A stretch of DNA of 64,000 nucleotides from Paenibacillus oenotherae (lineage in GTDB: Bacteria; Bacillota; Bacilli; Paenibacillales; Paenibacillaceae): NCBI RefSeq assembly GCF_019443105.1, contig NZ_JAHZIJ010000001.1, forward strand, positions 806,001 to 870,000, written 5' to 3'. Below are positions 25,090-34,124 of this stretch, in pieces. A model generated the notes under the pieces. That model did not search any database and was not told the origin of the DNA. It was given only the letters and a program-made list of their open reading frames with translations. Numbering within the stretch: the stretch's first letter is position 1; the number at the start of each line of letters is the position of its first letter. A program made the position numbers and the translations under genes.

Positions 25090-26737
25090 AAGAATCGCTC
25101 TGTCCTACACGGCTAAGCTGCTCCATCCGCATAAAGGCACCTTGCTCCGCATGATTGGCAATGCGGGAATACGCAGCCTGCTCTTCATGGTGCCGCCAGT
25201 CATGATGAAATATATTCTGGAATGGGCACTGCCCCGCAGTGATTGGAATCTTCTGCTGATTGTTTGCTGCTGTATTATTGTTGCTCCATTAGTGGGAAGC
25301 GCCATGATTGCTGTTGGAACATACAGGAGCAAATTCCTGTATCGTTTATACGGACAGGGACGCTCCGACCTCTATCAGCGTGTCCAATCCCGCCCACTGG
25401 CCTGGTTTCAGCGCAGAAGAACCGGTGATTTGATGACACGGATGCTGGATGATACGCAAGCGGTTTATCCATTTGTCGACGGTACGGTTGTCTTCCTGAT
25501 CGTCCTTGTCTTCACAATCGGAATCGGCTCGGTCGTGCTGGTGACGCTTCAACCTGTATTAGGGGCTTTTATTATCATCCTTTGGGCAACACATTCGCTT
25601 CTCATCGCCAAGCTTGGCGATTCTGTCAAGAATAAAACAGCTGAGATTCAGAGGCAGACGTCTACTGTAACGGAGACAGCCAGAGAGCTGTTCTCCGGCA
25701 CCCGTTGGATAACGATGTCCGGCCAAGAGAAGCGGGCAATGAAACTGCTGAAGAATTGTCTTCATGAGGAATGGAAGCTTGCAAGGGGAGGACTGCTTGC
25801 CGAGAACAAGCTGAGGCTTATAGATGCATTTCTCCATGCCAGCTCTCTTGTGCTGATGTATTACTTAGGCGGTCGGCTGGTCATTAATGGCGACATGTCG
25901 CTTGGTTCACTGGTTTCTTTTATCGCTGTTTATAATTGGCTGCGGCCCCTCGGTGTTTCTGCGTACAATATATTAATCTCAGTCAAACAAACAGAACCTT
26001 CTATCGATCGGATTCTGGACATTGCAGATCCGCTTCCGAGCCATAAGGGACTTATTCCCGAGGATGTGCTGCACACGATACAATTGGAGGATGTGAGCTT
26101 TCATTATGAAGGAAAGTCCGTTCTGCACGGAATTAACCTGCATATAAGCGCCCCCTCTGTTATTGCGATTATCGGTCAGCGCGGCAGCGGCAAATCAACC
26201 TTGGCAGAGCTGCTGCTGAGACTCCAAACATCTTCCTCAGGGACGATAAAAGTGAACGGAATCCCGCTCGACAAGCTTGATGAAGCTTGGATAAGACGGC
26301 ATCTGCTATGTGTCACGCAGGACAACTACATTCGCAGCGGTACGTTGATGGACAACCTTACATTCGGCTGTCAGGATGTTGATCCTGTTTCCCTCCACCA
26401 GGCCATAGCGACGGCAGAGCTGGGGGAATGGATTGCCCGCCTTCCTGACGGTCTTCAGACAGAGGTGGGAGAGCAGGGGATGGCTCTCTCCGGCGGCGAA
26501 AGGCAGCGGATCAGTATTGCCCGGGCAATTGTCCGTCAGCCATCCTTGCTTATTCTGGATGAATCCACCTCTGCGCTTGATGCGTGCACAGAGCAAAGAC
26601 TGCTCGCCAATATAACGCAATCTCTGCCCCATACGACAATAATCTTCATCACGCATCGAATGGCTGCGGTGCAGTTCTCTCAACATATTTACAGGTTGAG
26701 CAATGGGACTATAGGGAATGACGACCATAGATGCTAA
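25073..26737 (+). CDS. ABC exporter, fused membrane and ATPase domains (second half)
   Basis: A 554-residue ABC exporter half with membrane segments in about residues 20-300 and an ATPase domain with Walker A (GQRGSGKST), signature (LSGGERQR), Walker B (LLILDESTSALD) and switch His (FITHRMAA). The ATG at 25073 is set by GGGAGG six bases upstream, inside the end of the first half; a longer frame to 24905 is an artefact of that overlap. Partner of the preceding gene. Its stop codon overlaps the stop codon of the convergent gene on the other strand (sequence CTAA at 26734-26737). Confidence 0.88.
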   Translation: MSKVNRRIALSYTAKLLHPHKGTLLRMIGNAGIRSLLFMVPPVMMKYILEWALPRSDWNLLLIVCCCIIVAPLVGSAMIAVGTYRSKFLYRLYGQGRSDLYQRVQSRPLAWFQRRRTGDLMTRMLDDTQAVYPFVDGTVVFLIVLVFTIGIGSVVLVTLQPVLGAFIIILWATHSLLIAKLGDSVKNKTAEIQRQTSTVTETARELFSGTRWITMSGQEKRAMKLLKNCLHEEWKLARGGLLAENKLRLIDAFLHASSLVLMYYLGGRLVINGDMSLGSLVSFIAVYNWLRPLGVSAYNILISVKQTEPSIDRILDIADPLPSHKGLIPEDVLHTIQLEDVSFHYEGKSVLHGINLHISAPSVIAIIGQRGSGKSTLAELLLRLQTSSSGTIKVNGIPLDKLDEAWIRRHLLCVTQDNYIRSGTLMDNLTFGCQDVDPVSLHQAIATAELGEWIARLPDGLQTEVGEQGMALSGGERQRISIARAIVRQPSLLILDESTSALDACTEQRLLANITQSLPHTTIIFITHRMAAVQFSQHIYRLSNGTIGNDDHRC

Positions 26738-27531
26738 TGGTGGCGGCCGCCTGGAATTCGTACATACGAGCGTCCGGAATGCTTCTCTACAACTACCGGG
26801 GCCTCAAAGAAATGACTCAGCGTGACGCCGTCCATTATCTTTTCCGTTCTGCCCTGCTCCACTGCCTCTCCCTTGCGCAGCAACAGGGTGTGGCTGAATA
26901 CGGGAAGTATTTCTTCCGTATGATGCGTAACATATATCAATGTCGGCGTCCGCTCCTGCAAGGTCAGCTCTTCTATACTGTCCAGCAATTTCTCACGGGA
27001 AAAGAGGTCAAGTCCGTTGCAGGGCTCGTCCAGAATAAGAATTCGCGGCTGGGCCATCAGTGCCCGCGCTATGAGCAGCTTTTGCTTTTCTCCCTGAGAG
27101 CATGTCCGAAACTCACGATCCCATAGATGCCCGCAGCCCAAAGTCTTCATCAAGCCCTCAGCTTGGCCCAAATCCTCCTCGCTAAGCCGTTCATACAGAC
27201 CGATTGTCGCATATTTGCCGCTAATGACAACATGCTGTGCCTTGTCCGTACCATACAGCTGCTCCTGCAAGGATGAGCTGACCCAGCCGATCAGCTTGCG
27301 CAGATCACGCAAATCGACCTCACCGAACCGGTGTCCCAGTACAGATACCGTTCCTTCCGACGGCCAAATATAGCCATTGATCATTTTGAGCAGCGTTGTT
27401 TTGCCCGATCCGTTCAGTCCAAGCAGCGCCCAATGCTCCCCTGGCTTCACCTGCCAGCTAACATCACGAAGCAAATGACTGGAACCGTTTCTCCAGTGCA
27501 CATTCTGCAATTGAATTACATTTCCCATCAT
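26734..27531 (-). CDS. ABC transporter ATPase (YlmA/ModF-like, stand-alone)
   Basis: A 265-residue stand-alone ATPase with Walker A (GLNGSGKTT), a divergent signature reading CSQGEKQK in place of LSGGQ, Walker B (LILDEPCNGLD) and switch His (YVTHHTEEI). The VLGHRFGE and LIGWVSSSLQE segments are typical of the YlmA/ModF-like group, which often lacks an adjacent permease. No permease gene is seen next to it. The start is at a double ATG (27531/27528) with GAGGT just upstream. It converges on the exporter pair with overlapping stop codons. Cellular role unknown. Confidence 0.82.
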   Translation of the reverse strand: MMGNVIQLQNVHWRNGSSHLLRDVSWQVKPGEHWALLGLNGSGKTTLLKMINGYIWPSEGTVSVLGHRFGEVDLRDLRKLIGWVSSSLQEQLYGTDKAQHVVISGKYATIGLYERLSEEDLGQAEGLMKTLGCGHLWDREFRTCSQGEKQKLLIARALMAQPRILILDEPCNGLDLFSREKLLDSIEELTLQERTPTLIYVTHHTEEILPVFSHTLLLRKGEAVEQGRTEKIMDGVTLSHFFEAPVVVEKHSGRSYVRIPGGRHH

Positions 27532-27617
27532 CTCAACCTCTTTCATCCGGTATCATGTTGTTTGGTGTATATTCGCCGCTTATATGTTGTGGGTCTATTG
27601 GTGGCAGGCATTGCTAC

Positions 27618-28286
27618 TTATTGGATCGCGATCACGGGTGACTTATCCGGATGGAGCATGCGCAGCAGCGTGAGCAGATTTTGCTCTGACATCGCGACAC
27701 AACCGCCGGTTGGCTTGTCGGGCCCCTTCCATATATGCATAAAGATAGCGCTCCCTTTGTTCTTCTGGATAGGATCCGTATTGTAGCGGATAATCACCGC
27801 ATATTTGTATAACGGAATATGGAGCTGCTCATATGATTTCCACTTTTTTGACGGATTGCCGGTATATCGGACCCATCGATTGTAGTCTGGCGAGGCGGGG
27901 TCATCAATCCAATAATCATCCTTGGTCGATTGGACATAGAACTGCTTGATCCCCTCAGGCCTCTGCACAGTACCGAAGGACTTGCCGAGCTTGTATACGC
28001 CTAGCGGTGTCTTCCGATCCCCTTCCCTTGCTTTGCCAATACCTTTGCTCCCTAGTACGACAGGGATATCGGACAGGAGCGTCTGCCATTCTCCGTCAAT
28101 CTTTTCAACCAGCGAAAGCGTTCCTCTGAAAGATTGCTTATGCTCAGCGGTCACAATAACAACCTGTGTGGCGTTTAAAGCGTCGATTTTCTTGAAATAG
28201 TGGGGCGGTAATGCATCCGCAGATACACTACCTGACAATAGAAGAATTGATAATGCAACCATCAACATAACGAATCTGGTCCTCAT
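27618..28286 (-). CDS. Secreted L,D-transpeptidase-like protein (YkuD fold)
   Basis: A 222-residue exported protein with signal peptide MRTRFVMLMVALSILLLSG and likely cleavage near SADA. The YkuD catalytic segment is HIWKGPDKPTGGCVAM, with the His and Cys expected of L,D-transpeptidases that form or modify peptidoglycan cross-links by a route resistant to most beta-lactams. Upstream GDRKTPLGVYKLG is also typical of this group. The ATG at 28286 follows AGGAGG at eight bases. It lies downstream of a long tandem repeat region and is divergent from the sugar transporter operon; no partner wall gene is adjacent. Confidence 0.88.
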   Translation of the reverse strand: MRTRFVMLMVALSILLLSGSVSADALPPHYFKKIDALNATQVVIVTAEHKQSFRGTLSLVEKIDGEWQTLLSDIPVVLGSKGIGKAREGDRKTPLGVYKLGKSFGTVQRPEGIKQFYVQSTKDDYWIDDPASPDYNRWVRYTGNPSKKWKSYEQLHIPLYKYAVIIRYNTDPIQKNKGSAIFMHIWKGPDKPTGGCVAMSEQNLLTLLRMLHPDKSPVIAIQ

Positions 28287-28454
28287 CCTGCTCTCCTCCT
28301 CTTGACTGCCGCTGCCAAACACTCTCATTTATTAAAAGTATAGCTTGGCAATCGGGAAAAGGGAATTTCATTTTACAAAATAAGGATAACAATAGTGGTA
28401 AATCTTCTACTATTGTGCCGTGCTCAACTTCTAGCGCGCAGTGTATCGCTCGCT

Positions 28455-28905
28455 GCATGACTGCATTCGGTCGGCCACAAGTTCGCGACAGAACTGCGAG
28501 CGAGGCAATTTCATGTGATAGTGGTGGGGCTTTCATGCGGTCGGCAGTTCTGTAAGCGGGTTTTTCCCGCTCTCGGTTGAAATTAGTTAGTCTGGCGGGC
28601 GCTGTAAGTTGGTTTTATCCGTTTAACGGGGCTCAGTGGCGGGACTCTCGTGCGGTCGGCCGTTCTGTAAGCGGATTTCACCTGCTTTCGGTCGCAATTA
28701 GTTCGTCTAGCGAGGACTGTAAGATGGTTTCATCCGTTTAACGGGACTCAGTGGAGGGGCTTTCATCCAGCCGTGGGACTCTCCCGTGCGGTCGGCTGTT
28801 CTGTAAGCGGATTTCTCCCGCTTTCGCCCACAAATTTGTTAGTCTGGCGGGCGCTGCGCTGTGAGTTGGTTTCATCCGTTTAACAGAGCTCGACAGCGAC
28901 GATAC
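28455..28905. repeat. Tandem intergenic repeat, about 115-136 bp per unit
   Basis: Three clear units begin at GCGGTCGG..GTTCTGTAAGCGG at 28537, 28652 and 28788, each ending with TCATCCGTTTAAC or a close variant; a degenerate copy precedes them from about 28455. Each unit carries a small hairpin (AGCGGG/CCCGCT in unit 1). The region between the L,D-transpeptidase and sugar-binding genes (28287-29073) has no gene. Confidence 0.85.
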
Positions 28906-29073
28906 TACGATATAGGTTCCAGAGAAGCGTCAGCGATCGGAAAACATTCCCCTGCTTCAGGGCTGATTAAATTTTGATATATAATGCTTGAATGTTTGCT
29001 ATGGGTTTGACGGCTGCAGCACCTTACAATGAAAGCGTAACCAATAATGTTGGCTGAAAGGGGTTATTACAGA

Positions 29074-30381
29074 ATGAAACGGACAAAAAGCAGTATTGTT
29101 GGGTTAACGCTTGCGCTCACTATGGGTTTGACAGCATGCGGCGGCAATCAGAATTCGGAGAACGCTCCATCAGCGGACAAGCCTTTCGCCGGACAAAAGC
29201 TGACTGTATTCGCACTGAGCCACCCATGGACAGATGGGCTCAAATCTTCTCTCGGAGAATTCGAGAACGCAACCGGCATCGATGTCGATTTGCAGGTCTT
29301 CCCGGAGGAGCAGCTGCAGCAGAAGCTGGCCGTTCAATTCACTTCCCAGGCTGGAACGCCTGATGTGTTCACATACCGTCCTTTCATGGAGAAGCTTCTG
29401 TATGACAAGAATGGCTGGACGGAACCACTGGACAGCTATGTTGGCAAAAATGCGGCATACGACTTCGGTGATTTCTCCAAGGCTTCTGTTGACGGCAGCA
29501 TGGTGAACGGCAAGCTGATGTCGATTCCGCTCTGGACAGATCAATTCGTCATGTATTACCGCAAAGATATTTTGGAGAAAAACAATATTCCCGTACCTAA
29601 GACGCTCGCCGAACTGGAAGCAGCCGCCAAGCAGCTCAATGATCCCGCCAATGATTTCTACGGCTTCGTGTCCCGCGGCCAGCGCAATGCGCTCGTATCG
29701 GCAGCCGCCTCCTTCGTCTACTCCGAGGGCGGGGACTTCATCGTAGACGGCAAAGCGGCGGTCAATACGCCGGAAGCGATCCGTGGCTTCGAAATCTACG
29801 CGAATCTGTTGAAGAACTATGGACCGAAGGGCTCGCTGAACATGGGCTGGCCGCAAGCAGCCGCATTGTTCGCGCAAGGCAAAGCTGCTTTCTACGTTGA
29901 TGCGTCCGCACTCTTCAATAACACGACGGATCCGGAAAAATCGCTTGTCGCCAAAGATGTCGCATTCGCTCCATTCCCTGCTGGCACAGCGGGACAAAAG
30001 CCTTACGCGATTGCCGCTTGGGCGCTGGCTATGAACCCGAAATCAGAGAAGAAGGATGCCGCGTGGGCATTCATGGAATGGTCCAGCAGCAAGGAGAATG
30101 TGCTGCGCATTCAACAAAGCGGCGTACCGGGTGCGCGTGATTCCGTCTGGGCATCCCCGGAAGGCATTGAGAAATTCCCTGCTGATCTCGCCGACGCTAT
30201 TAAGACAACAATGAGCATTGGCGTTGATCACAGTGTGCCGCAAGTGATGAGTGTAACTGAAGCACGTGATGTCGTAGGCAGTATCGTTGTGAAGGCAATG
30301 CTGGGAGAAGACATTCACAAGGCAGCCGAAACAGCGAACAAAGAGCTTCAGGCCATTATAGAAAGCGACAGCAAAAAATAA
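29074..30381 (+). CDS. Sugar-type ABC transporter binding lipoprotein
   Basis: A 435-residue family 1 extracellular solute-binding lipoprotein. Signal and lipobox end in GLTAC with Cys22, after which mature residues run KPFAGQKLTVFALSHPWTDG. Body features such as YYRKDILEKNNIPVPKTLAELEAAAK and PFPAGTAGQKPYAIAAWALA are typical of binding proteins for oligosaccharides or other carbohydrates. The ATG at 29074 is preferred because AAAGGGG precedes it. It heads an operon with two permeases and a YesM/YesN pair; a hairpin with 41-bp repeats separates it from the permease genes, which would allow more binding protein than permease. Confidence 0.9.
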   Translation: MKRTKSSIVGLTLALTMGLTACGGNQNSENAPSADKPFAGQKLTVFALSHPWTDGLKSSLGEFENATGIDVDLQVFPEEQLQQKLAVQFTSQAGTPDVFTYRPFMEKLLYDKNGWTEPLDSYVGKNAAYDFGDFSKASVDGSMVNGKLMSIPLWTDQFVMYYRKDILEKNNIPVPKTLAELEAAAKQLNDPANDFYGFVSRGQRNALVSAAASFVYSEGGDFIVDGKAAVNTPEAIRGFEIYANLLKNYGPKGSLNMGWPQAAALFAQGKAAFYVDASALFNNTTDPEKSLVAKDVAFAPFPAGTAGQKPYAIAAWALAMNPKSEKKDAAWAFMEWSSSKENVLRIQQSGVPGARDSVWASPEGIEKFPADLADAIKTTMSIGVDHSVPQVMSVTEARDVVGSIVVKAMLGEDIHKAAETANKELQAIIESDSKK

Positions 30382-30436
30382 TTCATCGGGTCGCTGCCAT
30401 CGGCCTATCAGCCGCCAAACAGCACTCAGTGCAAAT

Positions 30437-30567
30437 GCAGCAATGCGGGCACTGCCCTCAGGAGGCGCGCATTGCTGCTTTCTATGCGGACACCGCCCGC
30501 AAGAGGCGCGCATTGCTGCTTTCTATGCAGGCACCGCCCTCAGGAGGCGCGCATTGCTGCTTTCTAC
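30437..30567 (+). repeat. Hairpin plus three 41-bp repeats between binding-protein and permease genes
   Basis: GCAGCAATGCG (30437-30447) pairs perfectly with CGCATTGCTGC (30468-30478) around a 20-base loop. Three 41-bp units follow (from 30445, 30486 and 30527), each repeating GCGCGCATTGCTGCTTTCTA. Thus three identical 3-prime arms can compete for a single 5-prime arm. The element lies in the transcribed spacer of the operon. Confidence 0.85.
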
Positions 30568-30657
30568 GCGGGCAAACGGCGCATACTGGGTCACCGAAAG
30601 CCGGAAGCGGTTCGGCAGCTCTATTTTCAGACGTTTCAATGCAAAGGAGTCGGTAAT

Positions 30658-31539
30658 ATGATCATCAACTGGATAGACCGTCATCTTAAGTGGGTTTTTA
30701 CATTGCCAGCCGTGCTCTTCATCATTCTGATGGTTGCCTATCCGCTTGTGTATACAGGAAGACTCAGCTTCTACGAATGGAGTATGTCCGCAGTTACACC
30801 GCCCAAATGGGTGGGACTGGATAATTATATCGCCCTGTTCAAGGATACGCGGTTCTGGAACGCGCTGAAGGTGACGTTCTATCATACTTCCGTCAGCATC
30901 GTGCTTCAAACGATACTAGGCGTTGGTATCGCTGTCCTGTTCTCCCGCAAATTCAAGGGCGTTCGTCTTGTCAAAACTGTCATGATGCTGCCCATGGTTG
31001 CCACACCTGTCTCCATCGCACTCGTATGGCTGCTTATCTATGAGCCTTCTATCGGCTTTGCCAACCAGGTGTTCAAATGGCTCGGCTTCGAAACGCAGGA
31101 ATGGCTGGGCTCGGTGACACAGGTTATTCCGTCCCTTATCCTCATCGATGTGTGGGAATGGACGCCGTTCATCGCCCTGATCGTCATCGCCGGTATCGCT
31201 ACACTGCCGACCGATCCTTATGAATCGGCTGACGTGGACGGCGCAAGCTCCTGGCAGAAGCTCGTTCATATTACACTGCCGCTGCTGACACCAACGATCA
31301 TTACTGCGGTCACGCTGCGTATTATCGATCTGCTGAAGACATTCGACACCATCTATGCGACGACGCAAGGCGGACCGAATTTTGCATCCCAGTCGCTTAA
31401 TATTCTGGTGTACGATCTGGCATTCCAGAACTTCAAGCTTGGCTCGGCGTCCGCGCTGCTCGTCATATTCTTCATCCTTATTCTTTCCGTTATTCTCGTA
31501 TTGACATCTATCCGCAAAAGGCAGGAGGGCCGCATATGA
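30658..31539 (+). CDS. Sugar ABC transporter permease (MalF/UgpA-like)
   Basis: A 293-residue permease of the carbohydrate uptake CUT1 type with six hydrophobic segments. The ATP-domain contact loop reads ESADVDGASSWQKLVHITLPLL, the standard EAA motif. The ATG at 30658 follows AAAGGAG at eight bases; longer frames starting near 30472 are produced by the 41-bp repeats. It overlaps the next permease gene by 4 bases (ATGA). No ATPase gene is in the operon, so a shared MsmX-type ATPase encoded elsewhere probably serves it, as is usual in Bacillales. Confidence 0.9.
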   Translation: MIINWIDRHLKWVFTLPAVLFIILMVAYPLVYTGRLSFYEWSMSAVTPPKWVGLDNYIALFKDTRFWNALKVTFYHTSVSIVLQTILGVGIAVLFSRKFKGVRLVKTVMMLPMVATPVSIALVWLLIYEPSIGFANQVFKWLGFETQEWLGSVTQVIPSLILIDVWEWTPFIALIVIAGIATLPTDPYESADVDGASSWQKLVHITLPLLTPTIITAVTLRIIDLLKTFDTIYATTQGGPNFASQSLNILVYDLAFQNFKLGSASALLVIFFILILSVILVLTSIRKRQEGRI

Positions 31540-32351
31540 GAACATCCAGACTTGCCAAAACCAACTACACCATCTTAAATGCCATCATATTGCTGCTGTT
31601 CCTCTTCCCTTTTCTATGGATGCTGATTGCCTCCTTCAAGACACAGGTACAGGTATTATCGCCGGATTATATGTTTATTTTCTCACCCACCTTCAAAAAC
31701 TATATGGCAGTATTCCTGGAATACGATTATTTGAAGTTCATCTGGAACACGCTCGTCATTGCGCTCGTCTCAACCTTAGGCTCTCTCCTGCTGGGACTGC
31801 CTGCCGCATACGGTATTGCGAAATACAAAATGCCTTATTTTGCCCTAACCATTCTCGTTGCCAAAATCATTCCGGGGATTACGTACCTTGTTCCTTGGTA
31901 TATCCTGTTCAACAAAGCGCATCTGATCGACTCCTACGGCGGCATGATTCTGGCCCATATGGTCATCGGCCTGCCGTTCATTATGTGGGTTATGATCCCT
32001 TTCTTCGAGCAATTCCCTAAGGAGGTCGAGGAATCGTCATGGATTGACGGCTGTTCGAAGGTCCGCACCTTCGCCCAGATGGTACTGCCTGTCTCCATGC
32101 CCGGCATTATTACCTCTTCCCTGCTCGCGTTCATTTTCTCCTGGAACAATTTCATGTTCTCGCTCGTGCTGTCCGGTGAAAAGACGAAAACACTTCCGCT
32201 CGCCATCTATAATTTCATGTCCAACACGTCCATCAACTGGGGCGCCTTAATGGCAGCGGCCTGCGTCATTACTTTGCCGGTTATCGTCATTGCCATGCTG
32301 GCGCAGAAATATATCGTAAGCGGATTGTCTGCCGGAGCTGTCAAGGGATAA
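31536..32351 (+). CDS. Sugar ABC transporter permease (MalG/UgpE-like)
   Basis: A 271-residue CUT1 permease, partner of the preceding one. Six hydrophobic segments are visible, with the EAA loop (EVEESSWIDGCSKVRTFAQM) and the typical C-terminal end YIVSGLSAGAVKG. Its ATG overlaps the upstream stop codon. It is followed after 21 bp by the sensor kinase gene, so transporter and regulator are probably co-transcribed. Confidence 0.92.
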   Translation: MRTSRLAKTNYTILNAIILLLFLFPFLWMLIASFKTQVQVLSPDYMFIFSPTFKNYMAVFLEYDYLKFIWNTLVIALVSTLGSLLLGLPAAYGIAKYKMPYFALTILVAKIIPGITYLVPWYILFNKAHLIDSYGGMILAHMVIGLPFIMWVMIPFFEQFPKEVEESSWIDGCSKVRTFAQMVLPVSMPGIITSSLLAFIFSWNNFMFSLVLSGEKTKTLPLAIYNFMSNTSINWGALMAAACVITLPVIVIAMLAQKYIVSGLSAGAVKG

Positions 32352-32372
32352 GAAAAAAGGAGCTAATGGCCC

Positions 32373-34124
32373 ATGCTCTACGGTTGGAATACGTTCAGCA
32401 AGACCGTCCTGTTGATCATAATCGTGCTGCTGCCGATCGCCTTCATCTTCGGCTACACGAATCAAATATCGGTTGACGTCATAGAGGAGGAGCTTCAAGA
32501 GAAAGCGTTGAAGCGCCTTTCCTTTTTTGGCGCCCAAATTGACAATAACGTTAATCAGCTGTCCGTCATCTCCATTGTGCTGAGCCGTGATCCCGGCATG
32601 AAGAAGCTCGGCAATCCCGGCACAGGCCCCGGCGCTTATGACCGGCTTCAGACGCAGGAGGATTTCATCCAGAAGATGAGCCTGCTTAGCGCAACGAGCA
32701 GCTGGACGAATCGGCTCTCCATCTATTACCCCCGTATTCAGCAGGCGCTATCCAGCGACTACTACGCAATCTACAACAAGTCCTACCTGGAGGAGATGAG
32801 CAGGCAGCCCGCAGGCTCCTGGATTTATCGGGGCGGAGGGAAGGACGAGGCTTATTTTGCCAAGCTGGTCTGGAGCCCGCTTCTCGTTAACCGCAGCATC
32901 GAGGCTGCGGAGACTGTCGTGGAGGTCCGCTTCTCGGAGAGCAACCTGATTACGATGCTTCGCAATTATACGCATGATGAGAGCGGCAATTCTTTCTTCT
33001 ATAAGAAGGGCTTCAAGCCGATCTATGATCGCGAGGCCGATTCCGTGCTGACCGCTTCGATCAATGCAGCGCTGGAGAAGGAGCCGCCGCTTGGCAGCGG
33101 ATACCGCATTATGGACTTGAAGGATGAATCATATATGGTCAATTATGTCCATGCCGACAGCTTGAACTGGTACGCGGTGAACTATACGCCGCTCAAGGAG
33201 GTTCTCTCGCCTATAACGAAGAGCCGCAATCTGTTCTATGCCTCCCTCCTGCTTATGCTGGCCATCGGGCTGATGGCAGCTGTATTTCTGTACAAGCAGG
33301 TTCAACTGCCCATTAGAATGCTGCTGCGCGGTATTCAGAGAATCCAGACGGGCGAGTTTGTCTACAGGATCAGGTACAAGCCCAAGAATGAATTCGATTA
33401 TCTGTTCCTGAAATTCAATCAGATGTCCGGTGAGATTCAGCGTCTCGTAGAGAAGGTGTATGAGGAGAACATTCGCTACCGCGAAGCGCAGCTCAAGCAT
33501 TTGCAGGCGCAGATTAATCCGCATTTCTTATCGAACAGTATGTTTTTTATCAAAAATATGATTGCGGTCGATGATAAAGAAGCCGCCACGCGGATGATCA
33601 TTAATTTGGCCTCCTATTACCGCTATGTGACCAAGCTTGAGCATACGATGACCTCGCTGCAGGAGGAGCTTGAGCTGATCGAGCATTATTTGGTCATTCA
33701 GAATTTGCGGCTGGAGCGGTTTCATTATGAGATCCATGTTCCTGACAGCATGCGCAATCTGCAAATTCCGCGCCTGCTTATACAGCCCATTGTGGAGAAT
33801 ACGGTCATCCATAGCATTGAGAAGACGGGCCGCTACGGCATTATTGATATTACATGTGAACAGCAGGGCGAGGACTACCTCATCAGGGTCGATGACAACG
33901 GAACGGAAATAACGGATGACACCATTCGCAGACTGCAACTGAAGGTGGAGCGGCCTGTTGAGAAGAGCGAAGGCTTCGGACTGTGGAATGTGCACCAGCG
34001 GCTTCATTACAAATACGGACAGGGCTCCGGCCTCGCATTCGCCCGTTCCCCGCTGGGAGGGCTAAGAGTCATCATACGGTGGAAGACATCCACACAGGAC
34101 ATGACGGAAGGGGAGCTATCATAA
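32373..34124 (+). CDS. YesM-like sensor histidine kinase
   Basis: A 583-residue membrane sensor kinase. A first membrane segment lies at about residues 10-30, an extracellular sensing region of about 250 residues follows, and a second segment is near residues 285-305 (LFYASLLLMLAIGLMAAVFL), then a HAMP linker. The phosphoacceptor region LQAQINPHFLSNSM holds the His near residue 383. The ATP-binding domain has PIVENTVIHS and ends in GFGLWNVHQRLHYKYG. AGGAG precedes the ATG. In this family the extracellular domain or the adjacent binding lipoprotein reports a carbohydrate signal; the regulator gene overlaps its stop by one base. Confidence 0.92.
   Translation: MLYGWNTFSKTVLLIIIVLLPIAFIFGYTNQISVDVIEEELQEKALKRLSFFGAQIDNNVNQLSVISIVLSRDPGMKKLGNPGTGPGAYDRLQTQEDFIQKMSLLSATSSWTNRLSIYYPRIQQALSSDYYAIYNKSYLEEMSRQPAGSWIYRGGGKDEAYFAKLVWSPLLVNRSIEAAETVVEVRFSESNLITMLRNYTHDESGNSFFYKKGFKPIYDREADSVLTASINAALEKEPPLGSGYRIMDLKDESYMVNYVHADSLNWYAVNYTPLKEVLSPITKSRNLFYASLLLMLAIGLMAAVFLYKQVQLPIRMLLRGIQRIQTGEFVYRIRYKPKNEFDYLFLKFNQMSGEIQRLVEKVYEENIRYREAQLKHLQAQINPHFLSNSMFFIKNMIAVDDKEAATRMIINLASYYRYVTKLEHTMTSLQEELELIEHYLVIQNLRLERFHYEIHVPDSMRNLQIPRLLIQPIVENTVIHSIEKTGRYGIIDITCEQQGEDYLIRVDDNGTEITDDTIRRLQLKVERPVEKSEGFGLWNVHQRLHYKYGQGSGLAFARSPLGGLRVIIRWKTSTQDMTEGELS

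Noticed and set aside
23302-26737. Bacteriocin or lantibiotic cluster around the ABC exporter pair
   Set aside because: No precursor peptide, modification enzyme or peptidase domain was found in the flanking sequence.
26734-27531. Molybdate importer assignment for the stand-alone ATPase
   Set aside because: ModF-like features are present but no binding protein, permease or molybdenum gene is near, so a substrate cannot be named.
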